This document shows positions 18,032-26,499 of a stretch of 64,000 nt of DNA, piece after piece. This DNA is from JBJYIN01 sp046237015 (GTDB lineage Bacteria > Pseudomonadota > Gammaproteobacteria > Enterobacterales > Enterobacteriaceae): contig NZ_JBJYIN010000003.1 of NCBI RefSeq assembly GCF_046237015.1, forward strand, positions 226,255-290,254, in the 5' to 3' direction. Each line of letters begins with the position of its first letter. The stretch's first letter is position 1. A program made the position numbers and the translations under genes. The notes under the pieces were generated by a model that saw only the letters and a list, made by a program, of their open reading frames with translations, ran no database searches and was not told where the DNA came from.

Positions 18032-18342
18032 AGCAGCCTCGTAACATAAAATAAAAGAGAGCCCTCACTATAACTCGCCGGTTTTGATACATAACTGAGA
18101 AATAAAACTATCGATATGAGATTTTCAGCTAAAGCATATCTCGCGGCACAATAAAACGGATCCCATAGATAAAAATCGAAAAACATCTAAGTTATTCCAA
18201 AAAAAGCTTTATCAAGCGATGACAATAAAAAATAAGATTCACATGGTCATAAAAATTAACGAGTCAATTTATTCATAATGATTATGTAGATATTGGCCAA
18301 TCAGATAAAAATCAAAATGAATATTATTAAAAAAGGAAAGAT
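18032..18342. promoter_or_regulatory. Divergent promoter region of the sulfur locus
   Basis: About 310 bp between the Ldh-family gene (minus) and the ABC importer (plus). It holds the palindrome CATAATGATTATG at 18274-18286, which with its flanks matches the 7-1-7 Fur pattern at most positions, and ATTGGCCAAT at 18293-18302. CysB/Cbl sites are poorly conserved and I cannot place one. Nothing coding is seen. Confidence 0.45.
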
Positions 18343-19365
18343 ATGAACCACATATTTAAAAATAAAAAGCTTAATCGACTCACTCAAACTACGGCACTTC
18401 TTGGGCTCATGTTTACCTCTTTTGCCAGCCATGCAGAAGGCAATATCAGTATTGCACAGCAATTTGGTATTGGTTATTTGATACTGGATGTCGTACGCGA
18501 CCAAAATCTGATTGAAAAACACGGTAAACAGCAAGGGCTGGAGATTAAGGTAGACTGGCGTACGCTTTCTGGCGCAACGGCGATCAATGAAGCACTACTT
18601 TCCGGCGCGCTGGATGTGGCATCCGCGGGTGTGCCACCGATGTTAACCGTATGGGATCGAACCCGCGGTAAGCAAAATGTCAAAGCGATAGCGTCACTGG
18701 GTTCAATGCCAAATTACCTGCTCAGTAACAATCCAAAGGTAAAAACCATTGGCGACCTGAGTGATAAAGACCGTATCGCCGTTCCCGCCGCCGGAGTGGG
18801 TTTCCAATCTCGCACTCTGCAAATTGAAACGGCAAAACAATATGGCGTTGGTGATTTCAAGCGCTTTGACAGTATTACGGTCAGTCTGCCCCACCCGGAT
18901 GCCAGTGCCGCGCTGATTGCCGGTGGTTCTGAAATCAATACGCATTTCTCCAGCCCGCCTTTCCAATATCAGGCTCTGGAGCACGCAAACGTCCATAAAA
19001 TACTGAGCTCTTACGATGTACTTGGCGGGCCAGCAACGTTCAACGTGCTGTATACCACGCAAAAATTCCATGATGAGAATCCCAAAACCTATCGCGCTTT
19101 TTACGATGCACTCGCTGAAGCGGCTGAGATTATCAAAGCCAACAAGCCTGCTGCTGCCGACACCTATATTCGGGTAGAAAAATCACGGCTTGATCCGGCA
19201 TTGGTGAAGAAAATCGTTGAAGACCCAGAGATTGATTTCACGATTACGCCTCAGCGTACTTATGTTTACGCCGAAAAATTACACCAGCTTGGCATACTGA
19301 AAAATAAGGCAGACTCATGGAAGGACTATTTCTTTAATGAAATTCATGAACAGCCGGGTAGTTAA
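18343..19365 (+). CDS. ABC transporter substrate-binding protein, taurine/sulfonate/nitrate (SsuA/TauA) type
   Basis: Periplasmic solute receptor, 340 aa, with a signal peptide (about 1-31, ending SFASHAEG). The mature start GNISIAQQFGIGYLILDVVRD and the motif LLSGALDVASAGVPPML (about 88-105) are those of the NitT/TauT SBP group; CPxFxYQ-type late lobe is present as SSPPFQYQALE. AAAGGAAAG gives a good binding site before ATG 18343. The ATPase and permease genes follow on the same strand, so this is a complete importer. The group binds sulfonates, nitrate, or pyrimidine precursors. The neighbouring Cbl gene and sulfo-lyase-like enzyme favour a sulfonate or sulfur amino acid, but the ligand cannot be read from the sequence. 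Confidence 0.88.
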   Translation: MNHIFKNKKLNRLTQTTALLGLMFTSFASHAEGNISIAQQFGIGYLILDVVRDQNLIEKHGKQQGLEIKVDWRTLSGATAINEALLSGALDVASAGVPPMLTVWDRTRGKQNVKAIASLGSMPNYLLSNNPKVKTIGDLSDKDRIAVPAAGVGFQSRTLQIETAKQYGVGDFKRFDSITVSLPHPDASAALIAGGSEINTHFSSPPFQYQALEHANVHKILSSYDVLGGPATFNVLYTTQKFHDENPKTYRAFYDALAEAAEIIKANKPAAADTYIRVEKSRLDPALVKKIVEDPEIDFTITPQRTYVYAEKLHQLGILKNKADSWKDYFFNEIHEQPGS

Positions 19366-19440
19366 TTCACATTCATCATCTTGCCCTGTTCAATGGACAT
19401 ATTGATCGCCCAAGACCACCTGTCGTGCACTGGAGGATTC

Positions 19441-20307
19441 ATGCGCCACGCTTTTAACAATGAGCTTAACAGGCCCCTATTACAAATTGACGGCGTCGGG
19501 TTGGAATATCGTACTCGCCGCACGCAGGTTCGTGCTACGCATGATGTCAGCTTCGATGTTTTTCCTGCCGATCGCTTTGTACTGCTCGGCCCTTCCGGCT
19601 GTGGAAAATCCAGCCTGTTAAAATCCATCGGCGGTTTTTTACCCGCAGTGGAAGGTGAAATCCGGTTGGATGGAGAGCAAGTAACCCAACCAGGGCCTGA
19701 TCGGATTATGGTTTTTCAGGAGTTCGACCAGCTTCCACCATGGAAAACCGTTTTAGAAAATACCCTCTTCCCGTTAGTCGCCAGTCGTCAGGCAAACCGT
19801 GCCGAGGCACGTGAACGAGCTCTCTATTTTCTGGATAAGGTTGGATTGACCTCATTCGCCGATGCTTATCCCCATACGCTATCAGGTGGCATGAAGCAAC
19901 GCGTCGCCATTGCCAGAGCGTTAGCCATGCAGCCCAAAGTCTTGTTAATGGATGAACCTTTTGCCGCATTGGATGCGCTAACCCGCCGCAAAATGCAAGA
20001 GGAGTTACTCTCGCTGTGGGACGAGGTACGCTTCACGCTGCTATTTGTAACGCATTCTATTGAAGAGGCATTGATCGTCGGCAGCCGTGTACTTTTGCTT
20101 TCTCCTCATCCTGGTCGGGTTCGGGCTGAGATTAACTGCCACCAATTTACGATGGACGATCAAGGAAGCGAAGCATTTCAGGCAACGGCTCAGCGAATTC
20201 ATCATCTGTTGTTTCCCAATGAAGGCACCGCGCCATCTCCTATTCACTCGCGTCAAGGTAAATACGATGAATACCCATCCCCCCGTGCGGCCAGAGTATC
20301 AGCGTGA
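19441..20307 (+). CDS. ABC transporter ATP-binding protein (TauB/SsuB type)
   Basis: Cytoplasmic ATPase (288 aa) of the importer. It has Walker A GPSGCGKSS near 50, Q-loop VFQEFDQLPPWKTVLEN (the WKTV form is typical of the Tau/Ssu/Nit group), signature LSGGMKQRVAIARAL, Walker B VLLMDEPFAALD and the switch His in FVTHSIEEA. The start at ATG 19441 has GGAGGA just before it; the frame opens at 19381. The C-terminal 45 residues are polar and extend past the usual end; they overlap the permease gene start by 41 bases. It is translationally coupled with that gene. Confidence 0.9.
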   Translation: MRHAFNNELNRPLLQIDGVGLEYRTRRTQVRATHDVSFDVFPADRFVLLGPSGCGKSSLLKSIGGFLPAVEGEIRLDGEQVTQPGPDRIMVFQEFDQLPPWKTVLENTLFPLVASRQANRAEARERALYFLDKVGLTSFADAYPHTLSGGMKQRVAIARALAMQPKVLLMDEPFAALDALTRRKMQEELLSLWDEVRFTLLFVTHSIEEALIVGSRVLLLSPHPGRVRAEINCHQFTMDDQGSEAFQATAQRIHHLLFPNEGTAPSPIHSRQGKYDEYPSPRAARVSA

Positions 20308-21133
20308 ACTCGCGCCACTTAAAAATATTACGTTGGCCCTGCCTTTGCCTCTCGTTACCCGGCTATGGAATCAGGCCTGGCTGCGGAAAACTGTCATTTT
20401 GTGCGGATTAATCGTTTTATGGGAATTGGGCGCACGTTGGCAAAACAATGAGTTAATGTTCCCCGGCTTTCTACAAACGCTTAGCGCCTTTCGTGAAGAT
20501 CTGACCAGCGGTGAACTGCCAAGCAAAGTGTTGGTTTCACTCAGTACATTGGTGAAAGGGTATGTTATCGGTAGCCTACTTGCGTTGGGGCTCAGCGCGT
20601 TAGCAGTATCAACCCGTATTGGTCGTGACCTGCTGGCCACCTTAACATCCATGTTTAATCCTTTACCCGCCATCGCCTTACTGCCGCTGGCATTGTTGTG
20701 GTTTGGCCTGGGCGAGAAAAGCCTGGTTTTTGTACTTGTGCATTCCGTCATGTGGCCGATGGCGCTCAACACCTATTCCGGCTTTCTCAGCGTTTCCGAA
20801 ACACTGCGCATGACGGGACGGAATTATGGTCTGACTGGCCGCCGCTACGTCACTTACATTCTGGTTCCTGCTGCTTTGCCCTCCATCTTATCGGGACTGA
20901 AAATTGGCTGGGCATTTGCCTGGCGTACGCTGATTGCTGCCGAACTGGTTTTCGGCGCGTCCAGCGGCAACGGTGGATTAGGCTGGTACATTTTTCAGAA
21001 CCGTAATGAACTCTACACCGACCGCGTGTTTGCCGGTTTGGCTTCCGTCATTATCATCGGTTTGCTGGTTGAAGGGCTCATTTTTTCCAGCATTGAGAAA
21101 TTCACGGTAAAACGCTGGGGAATGCAACGCTAA
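20267..21133 (+). CDS. ABC transporter permease (TauC/SsuC type)
   Basis: Inner-membrane permease (288 aa) of the importer, with about six membrane helices. The coupling-helix motif EAA is seen as FLSVSETLRMTGRNYGLTG near 181, followed by LVPAALPSILSGLKIGWAFAW, the usual sequence of this branch. ATG 20267 has AAGG nine bases upstream and lies inside the end of the ATPase gene; the frame is open from 20087, but that stretch is out-of-frame ATPase code. A hairpin (21148-21184) separates it from the next gene. Confidence 0.9.
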   Translation: MNTHPPVRPEYQRELAPLKNITLALPLPLVTRLWNQAWLRKTVILCGLIVLWELGARWQNNELMFPGFLQTLSAFREDLTSGELPSKVLVSLSTLVKGYVIGSLLALGLSALAVSTRIGRDLLATLTSMFNPLPAIALLPLALLWFGLGEKSLVFVLVHSVMWPMALNTYSGFLSVSETLRMTGRNYGLTGRRYVTYILVPAALPSILSGLKIGWAFAWRTLIAAELVFGASSGNGGLGWYIFQNRNELYTDRVFAGLASVIIIGLLVEGLIFSSIEKFTVKRWGMQR

Positions 21134-21147
21134 ACAAATCGTCGTGG

Positions 21148-21184
21148 TTCTGGTTATGCAAATTGCACTCATACATAACCAGAA
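21148..21184 (+). promoter_or_regulatory. 11-bp inverted repeat between ABC permease and GldA-like gene
   Basis: TTCTGGTTATG and CATAACCAGAA are perfect 11-base arms separated by 15 bases. There is no T run, so this is more likely an operator or RNA processing element than a terminator. Confidence 0.5.
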
Positions 21185-21259
21185 TTGTTCCTTTGTTGTG
21201 ATGTCCATCGCTGTTACAACAAGGCAATCACCTTCCTTCACCTTATAGAGACCGCATAC

Positions 21260-22369
21260 ATGATTGCAATTCAAGCACCAGAAACCTACCTGAATCGTGA
21301 TGGCGTTATTCACTCTGTTGGTGAATTCATTACGCCTTATGCCAAAACTATTCTGATCGTGACCAGTCACCAAGCCTGGCAAGCAACAGCAGAACGCGTC
21401 GAGCACAGTCTGAAACAGCAGGGATTGATTTATCAGATTGCATTCCTCTCCGGCTACTGCACCAAGCGAGTCATTGAAGAACTGACTGCCCAGGCTCGTG
21501 AACTAAACGCCGAGCTAATTTTAGGCATCGGTGGTGGAAGAGTATTGGATTCAGCGAAAGCCGTTGGCGAAGTGTTGGGTCAAATTCCTGTGATTACCGT
21601 CCCCACCATTGCAGCAACCTGTGCAGCATGGTCGCCCATTAGCGTGATTTATAGCGAGACTGGTGCGCACCACGGAGCCATCGCGCTAAGGCGGTTACCG
21701 GTGTGGGTATTGGTAGACAGCGAAGTGATAGCACAAAGTTCAACACGTTATCTCAAAGCGGGTATCGTGGATGCATTGGCAAAGTGGTATGAATTCCAGC
21801 CTTATTTACGCAACGGCGATGATAGTCTGGCGTTAGCGTTGAAAGCTCAAGCCGCTAAACTGGCCGTCGATACCTTCACCGCCTACGCCGATCAAGCCAT
21901 TCAGGATAATGAACGGAAGCAGGTCACTCCGGCCTTACGCAAAGTTATTGATGCCGTTATTGCACTGGCTGGTGTGGCAAACAGCATGAAAGATGACATT
22001 CCCCGAGTGGGCGTTGCGCATGCGATTCATAACAGCATGACGCGCTTACCCGAACTTCATGATTGGTTACACGGTGAAAAGGTAGGGTTTGGCCTGACAG
22101 TACAGGCTTACCTTGAGCATGACGACGTTCAGAAAAGGGAACCTCTACTATCGCAACTCCATCGCTATGGCAGCCCGCTGACGCTATCGTCGCTGGGCCT
22201 GGATGCACATCCCACGTTGGTTGATGCTATTGCGCAGGAAGTAAAGATCGCCTCAAAAATTGCGGCACTACTGCCTTTCCACATCGATAAAGATCGGATC
22301 AGAAACGCCTTATGGCGCACTCAGGAACGAGTGACATTACCTCATCTGAAAGATGATCGGGCAGCATAA
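21260..22369 (+). CDS. Iron/zinc-dependent GldA/HcxA-like dehydrogenase
   Basis: A 369-aa member of the glycerol-dehydrogenase branch of group III metal-dependent alcohol dehydrogenases. The NAD site is LILGIGGGRVLDSAKAVGE near 90. TVPTIAATCAAWSPISVIY near 117 is shared with E. coli YbdH (HcxA, a 2-oxoacid reductase) from memory. Likely metal ligands are the Asp in GIVDALAKWYE, the His in GVAHAIHN and the His in DWLHGEKVGFGL. I chose ATG 21260; the frame is open from 21185. Its place after a sulfonate-type importer and opposite an Ldh-family enzyme suggests reduction or oxidation of a 2-hydroxy/oxoacid, perhaps the other enantiomer. The substrate is unknown. Confidence 0.82.
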   Translation: MIAIQAPETYLNRDGVIHSVGEFITPYAKTILIVTSHQAWQATAERVEHSLKQQGLIYQIAFLSGYCTKRVIEELTAQARELNAELILGIGGGRVLDSAKAVGEVLGQIPVITVPTIAATCAAWSPISVIYSETGAHHGAIALRRLPVWVLVDSEVIAQSSTRYLKAGIVDALAKWYEFQPYLRNGDDSLALALKAQAAKLAVDTFTAYADQAIQDNERKQVTPALRKVIDAVIALAGVANSMKDDIPRVGVAHAIHNSMTRLPELHDWLHGEKVGFGLTVQAYLEHDDVQKREPLLSQLHRYGSPLTLSSLGLDAHPTLVDAIAQEVKIASKIAALLPFHIDKDRIRNALWRTQERVTLPHLKDDRAA

Positions 22370-22374
22370 CAACC

Positions 22375-22402
22375 ATGCCCCGGAAATAACCAACCGGGGC
22401 AT
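22375..22402 (+). terminator. Stem-loop after the GldA-like gene
   Basis: ATGCCCCGG and CCGGGGCAT form a perfect 9-bp stem, six bases after the stop. It is followed by AATAC rather than a T run, so termination may be partial or Rho-assisted. It lies between convergent genes. Confidence 0.6.
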
Positions 22403-22479
22403 AATACAAACGCGTACTTAGACCGAATCAACCGTATTTAACCTGACGCTCGGCGATCCGCCTCGAAACGTTTCTTCTT

Positions 22480-23796
22480 TTACTCCTGATGCGCGGTTTG
22501 TGTATTTATTCCTTTTATTTCGTTTTCATAAGCACGCGCTTTCTTCTCATCAAACTGGTTTTCCCATTTGGCGATCACCAGCACGGCCAGCGCATTACCC
22601 ACAACATTCAATGCCGTTCGCGCCATATCCAGAATACGGTCAACCCCTGCGATAAACGCCAACCCCTCCAATGGAATACCAACGCTACCCAACGTTGCCA
22701 GCAGTACGACAAACGACACGCCCGGTACGCCAGCAATGCCTTTTGACGTTAGCATCAACGTCAATACCAGTACAATTTCCTGCCCAATCGACAGCTCAAT
22801 GCCATATAGCTGCGCAATAAAAATCGCCGCGATACTTTGATATAACGTAGAACCATCAAGGTTGAAAGAATAGCCCGTGGGTACCACAAAGCTGGTGATC
22901 GATTTCGGCGCGCCATACGCCTCCATCTTTTCAATAATTCGTGGCAACACCGTCTCTGAGCTGGCCGTGGAATAAGCAAGGATCAATTCATCTTTCAGAA
23001 TACGAATAAGCATCGTCACGCGTAATTTGCATACACGCGCCACACAACCCAGCACCACCAATGCAAAAAATAGAATCGAGGCATAAACCAGAATCACCAG
23101 CTTAGCCAACGGCCACAGAGAGGCAAAACCGAAGTTGGCAACGGTGACAGAAATCAAGGCAAACACCCCTACCGGCGCGTAGCGCATGATCATATGCGTC
23201 ACTTTGAACATCGTTTCAGAGACGCCCCGAAATACATTTAGCAACGGGTCACGATGATCTTTAGGCAAAGAGGATAAGCCCAGTCCAAACAGCACCGAGA
23301 AGAAAATAATCGGCAGCATATCGCCTCGGGCAATAGCGGCAAAAATATTCGGTGGAATCAGCGACAGGATGGTGCTCACTAAACTATGTGAACCACTCTG
23401 AACCTGCTCGGTGGTTTTTTCATATTGCGAGATATCAACAGACGTCAGCATCGACATATCAATGCCATGTCCCGGCTGGAAAACATTCGCGAGGGTGATG
23501 CCAAGAACAATGGCAACCGTCGTAATGATTTCAAAATAAACTATGGTCTTAAGACCGATACGCCCCAGTTTCTTTGCGTCACCCACGCCGGCGATACCCA
23601 CAATCAGCGTGGCAATAACAATCGGAACCACAATCATTTTAATCAGACGGATGAAGATATCGCCTGCGGGGCTAAGAATATTGCTAATGAGCCACTGGCG
23701 ACTCTCTGCCTGTTCATGTAGCACCGCACCGAGTGCGATCCCCAGAATCAATGCGATAAGAATTTGCCAGGCCAGGCTGATTTTTTGGACTTTCAT
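22480..23796 (-). CDS. gltP: Glutamate/aspartate:proton symporter GltP
   Basis: DAACS-family inner-membrane symporter (438 aa), nearly collinear with E. coli GltP from memory: SLAWQILIALILGIALGAVL at the start, FIRLIKMIVVPIVIATLIVG near 48, the serine-rich re-entrant loop YSTASSETVLPRIIEKM near 270, GYSFNLDGSTLYQS near 300 and DRILDMARTALNVVGNA near 390, the transport core. The start is ATG 23796; the frame opens 66 bases earlier without a site. Cysteate is a close structural analogue of aspartate, so a GltP beside sulfur genes could import it, but this is inference. The gene may simply be a neighbour. Confidence 0.9.
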   Translation of the reverse strand: MKVQKISLAWQILIALILGIALGAVLHEQAESRQWLISNILSPAGDIFIRLIKMIVVPIVIATLIVGIAGVGDAKKLGRIGLKTIVYFEIITTVAIVLGITLANVFQPGHGIDMSMLTSVDISQYEKTTEQVQSGSHSLVSTILSLIPPNIFAAIARGDMLPIIFFSVLFGLGLSSLPKDHRDPLLNVFRGVSETMFKVTHMIMRYAPVGVFALISVTVANFGFASLWPLAKLVILVYASILFFALVVLGCVARVCKLRVTMLIRILKDELILAYSTASSETVLPRIIEKMEAYGAPKSITSFVVPTGYSFNLDGSTLYQSIAAIFIAQLYGIELSIGQEIVLVLTLMLTSKGIAGVPGVSFVVLLATLGSVGIPLEGLAFIAGVDRILDMARTALNVVGNALAVLVIAKWENQFDEKKARAYENEIKGINTQTAHQE

Positions 23797-24233
23797 TGTG
23801 ATTTTCCGTTTTAAAACTCCTCGCCACGAACGAATGGCGATCGCGCAAATTCCGGCTAACATTGAGCCGTAAAATTAGCGTGGAGGTGATAAGAATCGAG
23901 TATGTTTGATGAACAGATGGCTGCTTTTTTTCTCTACCTGAGTGCAGAATGAATCACATAGTTATTCAATTAAAACGCACAAGTATTTGTATCTAAAAAC
24001 AAAACACCAAACATAAGTTATTGTTATAACTGGGATGCTACTATCCCCATACGGTGAGATCAAGCGGATTATCATCAAGGCAAATCATAGTTATGCTAAC
24101 CAGCAGACCACGTTATCGCCCAGACGAAGACAGGAATAAAACAAACAAAACGGGAATACCCGTTATCAGGTTGTCAGCCAGCAAGCAAAACCTGCTGGCG
24201 GTAAACCACGCCAGACACGTCAGAAAACGCGCC
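23797..24233. other. Intergenic region between cbl and gltP
   Basis: About 440 bp with no plausible gene; the ORF read across 24054-24398 is a shadow of cbl. It should carry the gltP promoter. The inverted repeat AGTTAT-TGTT-ATAACT at 24016-24031 is the clearest candidate operator. Confidence 0.45.
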
Positions 24234-25187
24234 CTAAATTTGATAATCAATAATCGGTGCTTCACTGTCCGTAAACACACGATCTTTGATATCGTCAAGC
24301 GACAACTCGGTATTACAAAGCTGAATAAACTTCCAGGCATAATTGCGCTGAAGTTGGTGCTTCTTCAATCCCAACCAAACGGTATTCGCTTCAAATAAGT
24401 GTTCCGCATTTAGTTTGACTAACCCCTTATCGCGCTCTGGATCATAAGAGCGATCCGCGACAATGCCGACGCCAAGCCCCAATTCAACATAGGTTTTAAT
24501 CACATCAGAATCCTGTGCGCTCAGAGTAATATCCGGTGACAGACCGGCAGCCTGAAAAGCACGATCCAGTCGAGAACGCCCGGTAATACCTTGACGATAA
24601 GTAATCAGCGGCATGGTATTGAGTGTCTCCAGCGTCAATACCGACTCCTCTACCAGTGGATGATTTTCCGGCACAATGATCGAATGGTGCCAGCGGTAAT
24701 AGGGAAAAGCGGCCAGCGCAACATCGTTAATCAAGCGTTCACTGGCAATACCGATATCTGCCTCGCCTGAATGCAGCATTGCCACAATTTCATCCGGCGT
24801 ACCCTGATTCAGCACCAAACGAACCTGTGGATACAATGCCCGAAATTCCTTGATCACATTCGGCAGACTATAACGCGCCTGTGTGTGCGTGGTTGCGATC
24901 ACCAGTTGCCCAGTGTCATTATTGGTGAATACATTGGCCAGACGGCGGATATTACCCGCATCATTCAGGATTCGTTCGGCGACAATCAGCAGTTCCTTGC
25001 CTGGCTCCGTCATACCCAGTAATCGCTTCCCGCGACGGACGAATATTTCAATCCCTAATTCTTCTTCCAGCTCACGAATATGCCGACTCACCCCCGACTG
25101 CGATGTGAACAATGTATTGGCCACCTCAGTCAGGTTGTAGTTGCAACGTGCAGATTCACGAATAATTTTCAGTTGCTGAAAGTTCAC
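24234..25187 (-). CDS. cbl: LysR-type regulator Cbl (CysB family)
   Basis: Transcription activator of sulfonate and sulfate-ester use under sulfur limitation, 317 aa. The helix-turn-helix is at about 18-40 (YNLTEVANTLFTSQSGVSRHI). The effector domain carries the CysB/Cbl signatures ATTHTQARYSLPNVIKEF near 97, ASERLINDVALAAFPYYRWHH near 147, TYRQGITGRSRLD near 195 and SAQDSDVIKTYVELGLGVG near 220. The tail PIIDYQI matches the Cbl end from memory, which CysB lacks. ATG 25187 is the start. In E. coli Cbl activates tau and ssu operons. Here it lies beside a TauABC-type importer, which supports a sulfur-scavenging role for 15-25 kb. Confidence 0.9.
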   Translation of the reverse strand: MNFQQLKIIRESARCNYNLTEVANTLFTSQSGVSRHIRELEEELGIEIFVRRGKRLLGMTEPGKELLIVAERILNDAGNIRRLANVFTNNDTGQLVIATTHTQARYSLPNVIKEFRALYPQVRLVLNQGTPDEIVAMLHSGEADIGIASERLINDVALAAFPYYRWHHSIIVPENHPLVEESVLTLETLNTMPLITYRQGITGRSRLDRAFQAAGLSPDITLSAQDSDVIKTYVELGLGVGIVADRSYDPERDKGLVKLNAEHLFEANTVWLGLKKHQLQRNYAWKFIQLCNTELSLDDIKDRVFTDSEAPIIDYQI

Positions 25188-25531
25188 TTTTCACCCCATC
25201 GTTGGTATTACATTTCAGCCTGATACTCAAAGCTTTTCAGACATTCGGTATATAGATACGAAGGAATGGCGCTCAGGACAAATACAGAAATAGTTTTTGT
25301 TATGCCCTTTTAAACTAAAGAAAATAACGATTTGAAATTATTAACATTATTAGCTTCTTACTTCGTCTTAACCTGATAAAAATTCTCTTTCGCTTTTTCT
25401 GTATGCCTAAGTTCTTAGGTGACCGGAAGATGCTACGTCTTCCTTCTTGCCCATCAATTTTCTTGGCATACTTCCAGGCGGTCGTTTATGGTTATCAGGC
25501 TTATCGCCAGAAATCGTAATGGAAAGGTATT
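25188..25531. other. Divergent intergenic region cbl / araC-family gene
   Basis: About 340 bp of non-coding DNA carrying the two divergent promoters. No operator, RNA gene or terminator could be supported. Confidence 0.4.
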
Positions 25532-26374
25532 ATGCAGGGCGTTCCTGAACACTTTACCGATGAAAAAGACTATGCGCAGTTTCGGCATCATCCGACGCTC
25601 CCCGGTATCGAGCTTTACCATGCGCATGTATCTCGCTACGCCTTTGAACCCCATACCCACGAAGCATTTGGTATTGGCACCATTGACGCCGGTGCCGAAG
25701 CCTTCCGTTATCGTGGTGCAAAACACGTCGCCTCAGTAAATTCACTGGTGTTAATGAACCCGGATGAACTGCATACCGGTCAGTCAATGACAGAAGACGG
25801 GTGGCGTTACCGCATGATTTATATCCGTCCGGAAACGCTGGAAACACTATCGGGCGAGAAAGGGTGGTGGTTCACCGATGTTGTGCGCCACGATCCCGGC
25901 AGGGCTCGCCAACTGGCGCTCACGCTGTCTGGCCTTTGGCAAACCACCGACGCACTCGCCAGCGAAAGTCTGATGCTGTCGCTGATTTCACTGTTCCGTC
26001 CACATGCCCGTATTGCACACCAAGCCATTGCCGAACCGACGCACCGATTTGACATAGTGAAAACCTATCTGCGGGATAATTTTGCCAGGACCGTGACATT
26101 GAACGAGCTTTCATCCTTGGTTGCACTCAGCCCATACCACTTTTTGCGTCAATTCAAGGCTCAGTTCCACGTCACGCCTCATCAAATGTTAATGGCTATC
26201 CGTCTGTATGAAGCCAAGCAGATGCTGACATACGGCATGCCTGCCGCACAGGTTGCCCTTGCCGTCGGCCTCACCGATCAGGCTCACCTGACAAAAACCT
26301 TTTCACAACGCTATGGTATTACACCAATCCGCTATCAAAAGCAGGTAATGCCTCGCCGACGCTTACGCGGCTAG
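25532..26374 (+). CDS. AraC-family transcriptional regulator
   Basis: A 280-aa regulator with an N-terminal AraC_binding cupin (HAHVSRYAFEPHTHEAFGIG, then NPDELHTGQSMTEDGWRYRMIYI, about 25-110) and a C-terminal double helix-turn-helix (about 180-275; VTLNELSSLVALSPYHFLRQF and QVALAVGLTDQAHLTKTF). This layout is common in regulators of exporters of amino acids or drugs. AAAGG precedes ATG 25532. The EamA transporter gene follows 125 bp downstream on the same strand, and the pair recurs in many enterobacteria, so the regulator probably controls that exporter. The inducer is unknown. Confidence 0.88.
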   Translation: MQGVPEHFTDEKDYAQFRHHPTLPGIELYHAHVSRYAFEPHTHEAFGIGTIDAGAEAFRYRGAKHVASVNSLVLMNPDELHTGQSMTEDGWRYRMIYIRPETLETLSGEKGWWFTDVVRHDPGRARQLALTLSGLWQTTDALASESLMLSLISLFRPHARIAHQAIAEPTHRFDIVKTYLRDNFARTVTLNELSSLVALSPYHFLRQFKAQFHVTPHQMLMAIRLYEAKQMLTYGMPAAQVALAVGLTDQAHLTKTFSQRYGITPIRYQKQVMPRRRLRG

Positions 26375-26499
26375 TGCCGTATTTGCCTACGGCACAGCAC
26401 CCAAATTTCCATGTCATAACCGCAATATCCTACAATAATGACCGCCGCTTGATCGTTACACTAGGTTCCCTTTTATTAATATTGAATCACAGGTTTGTC

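Noticed and set aside
20087..20266. N-terminal extension of the ABC permease
   Set aside because: It is ATPase code in another frame, not membrane-like, and ATG 20267 has its own binding site.
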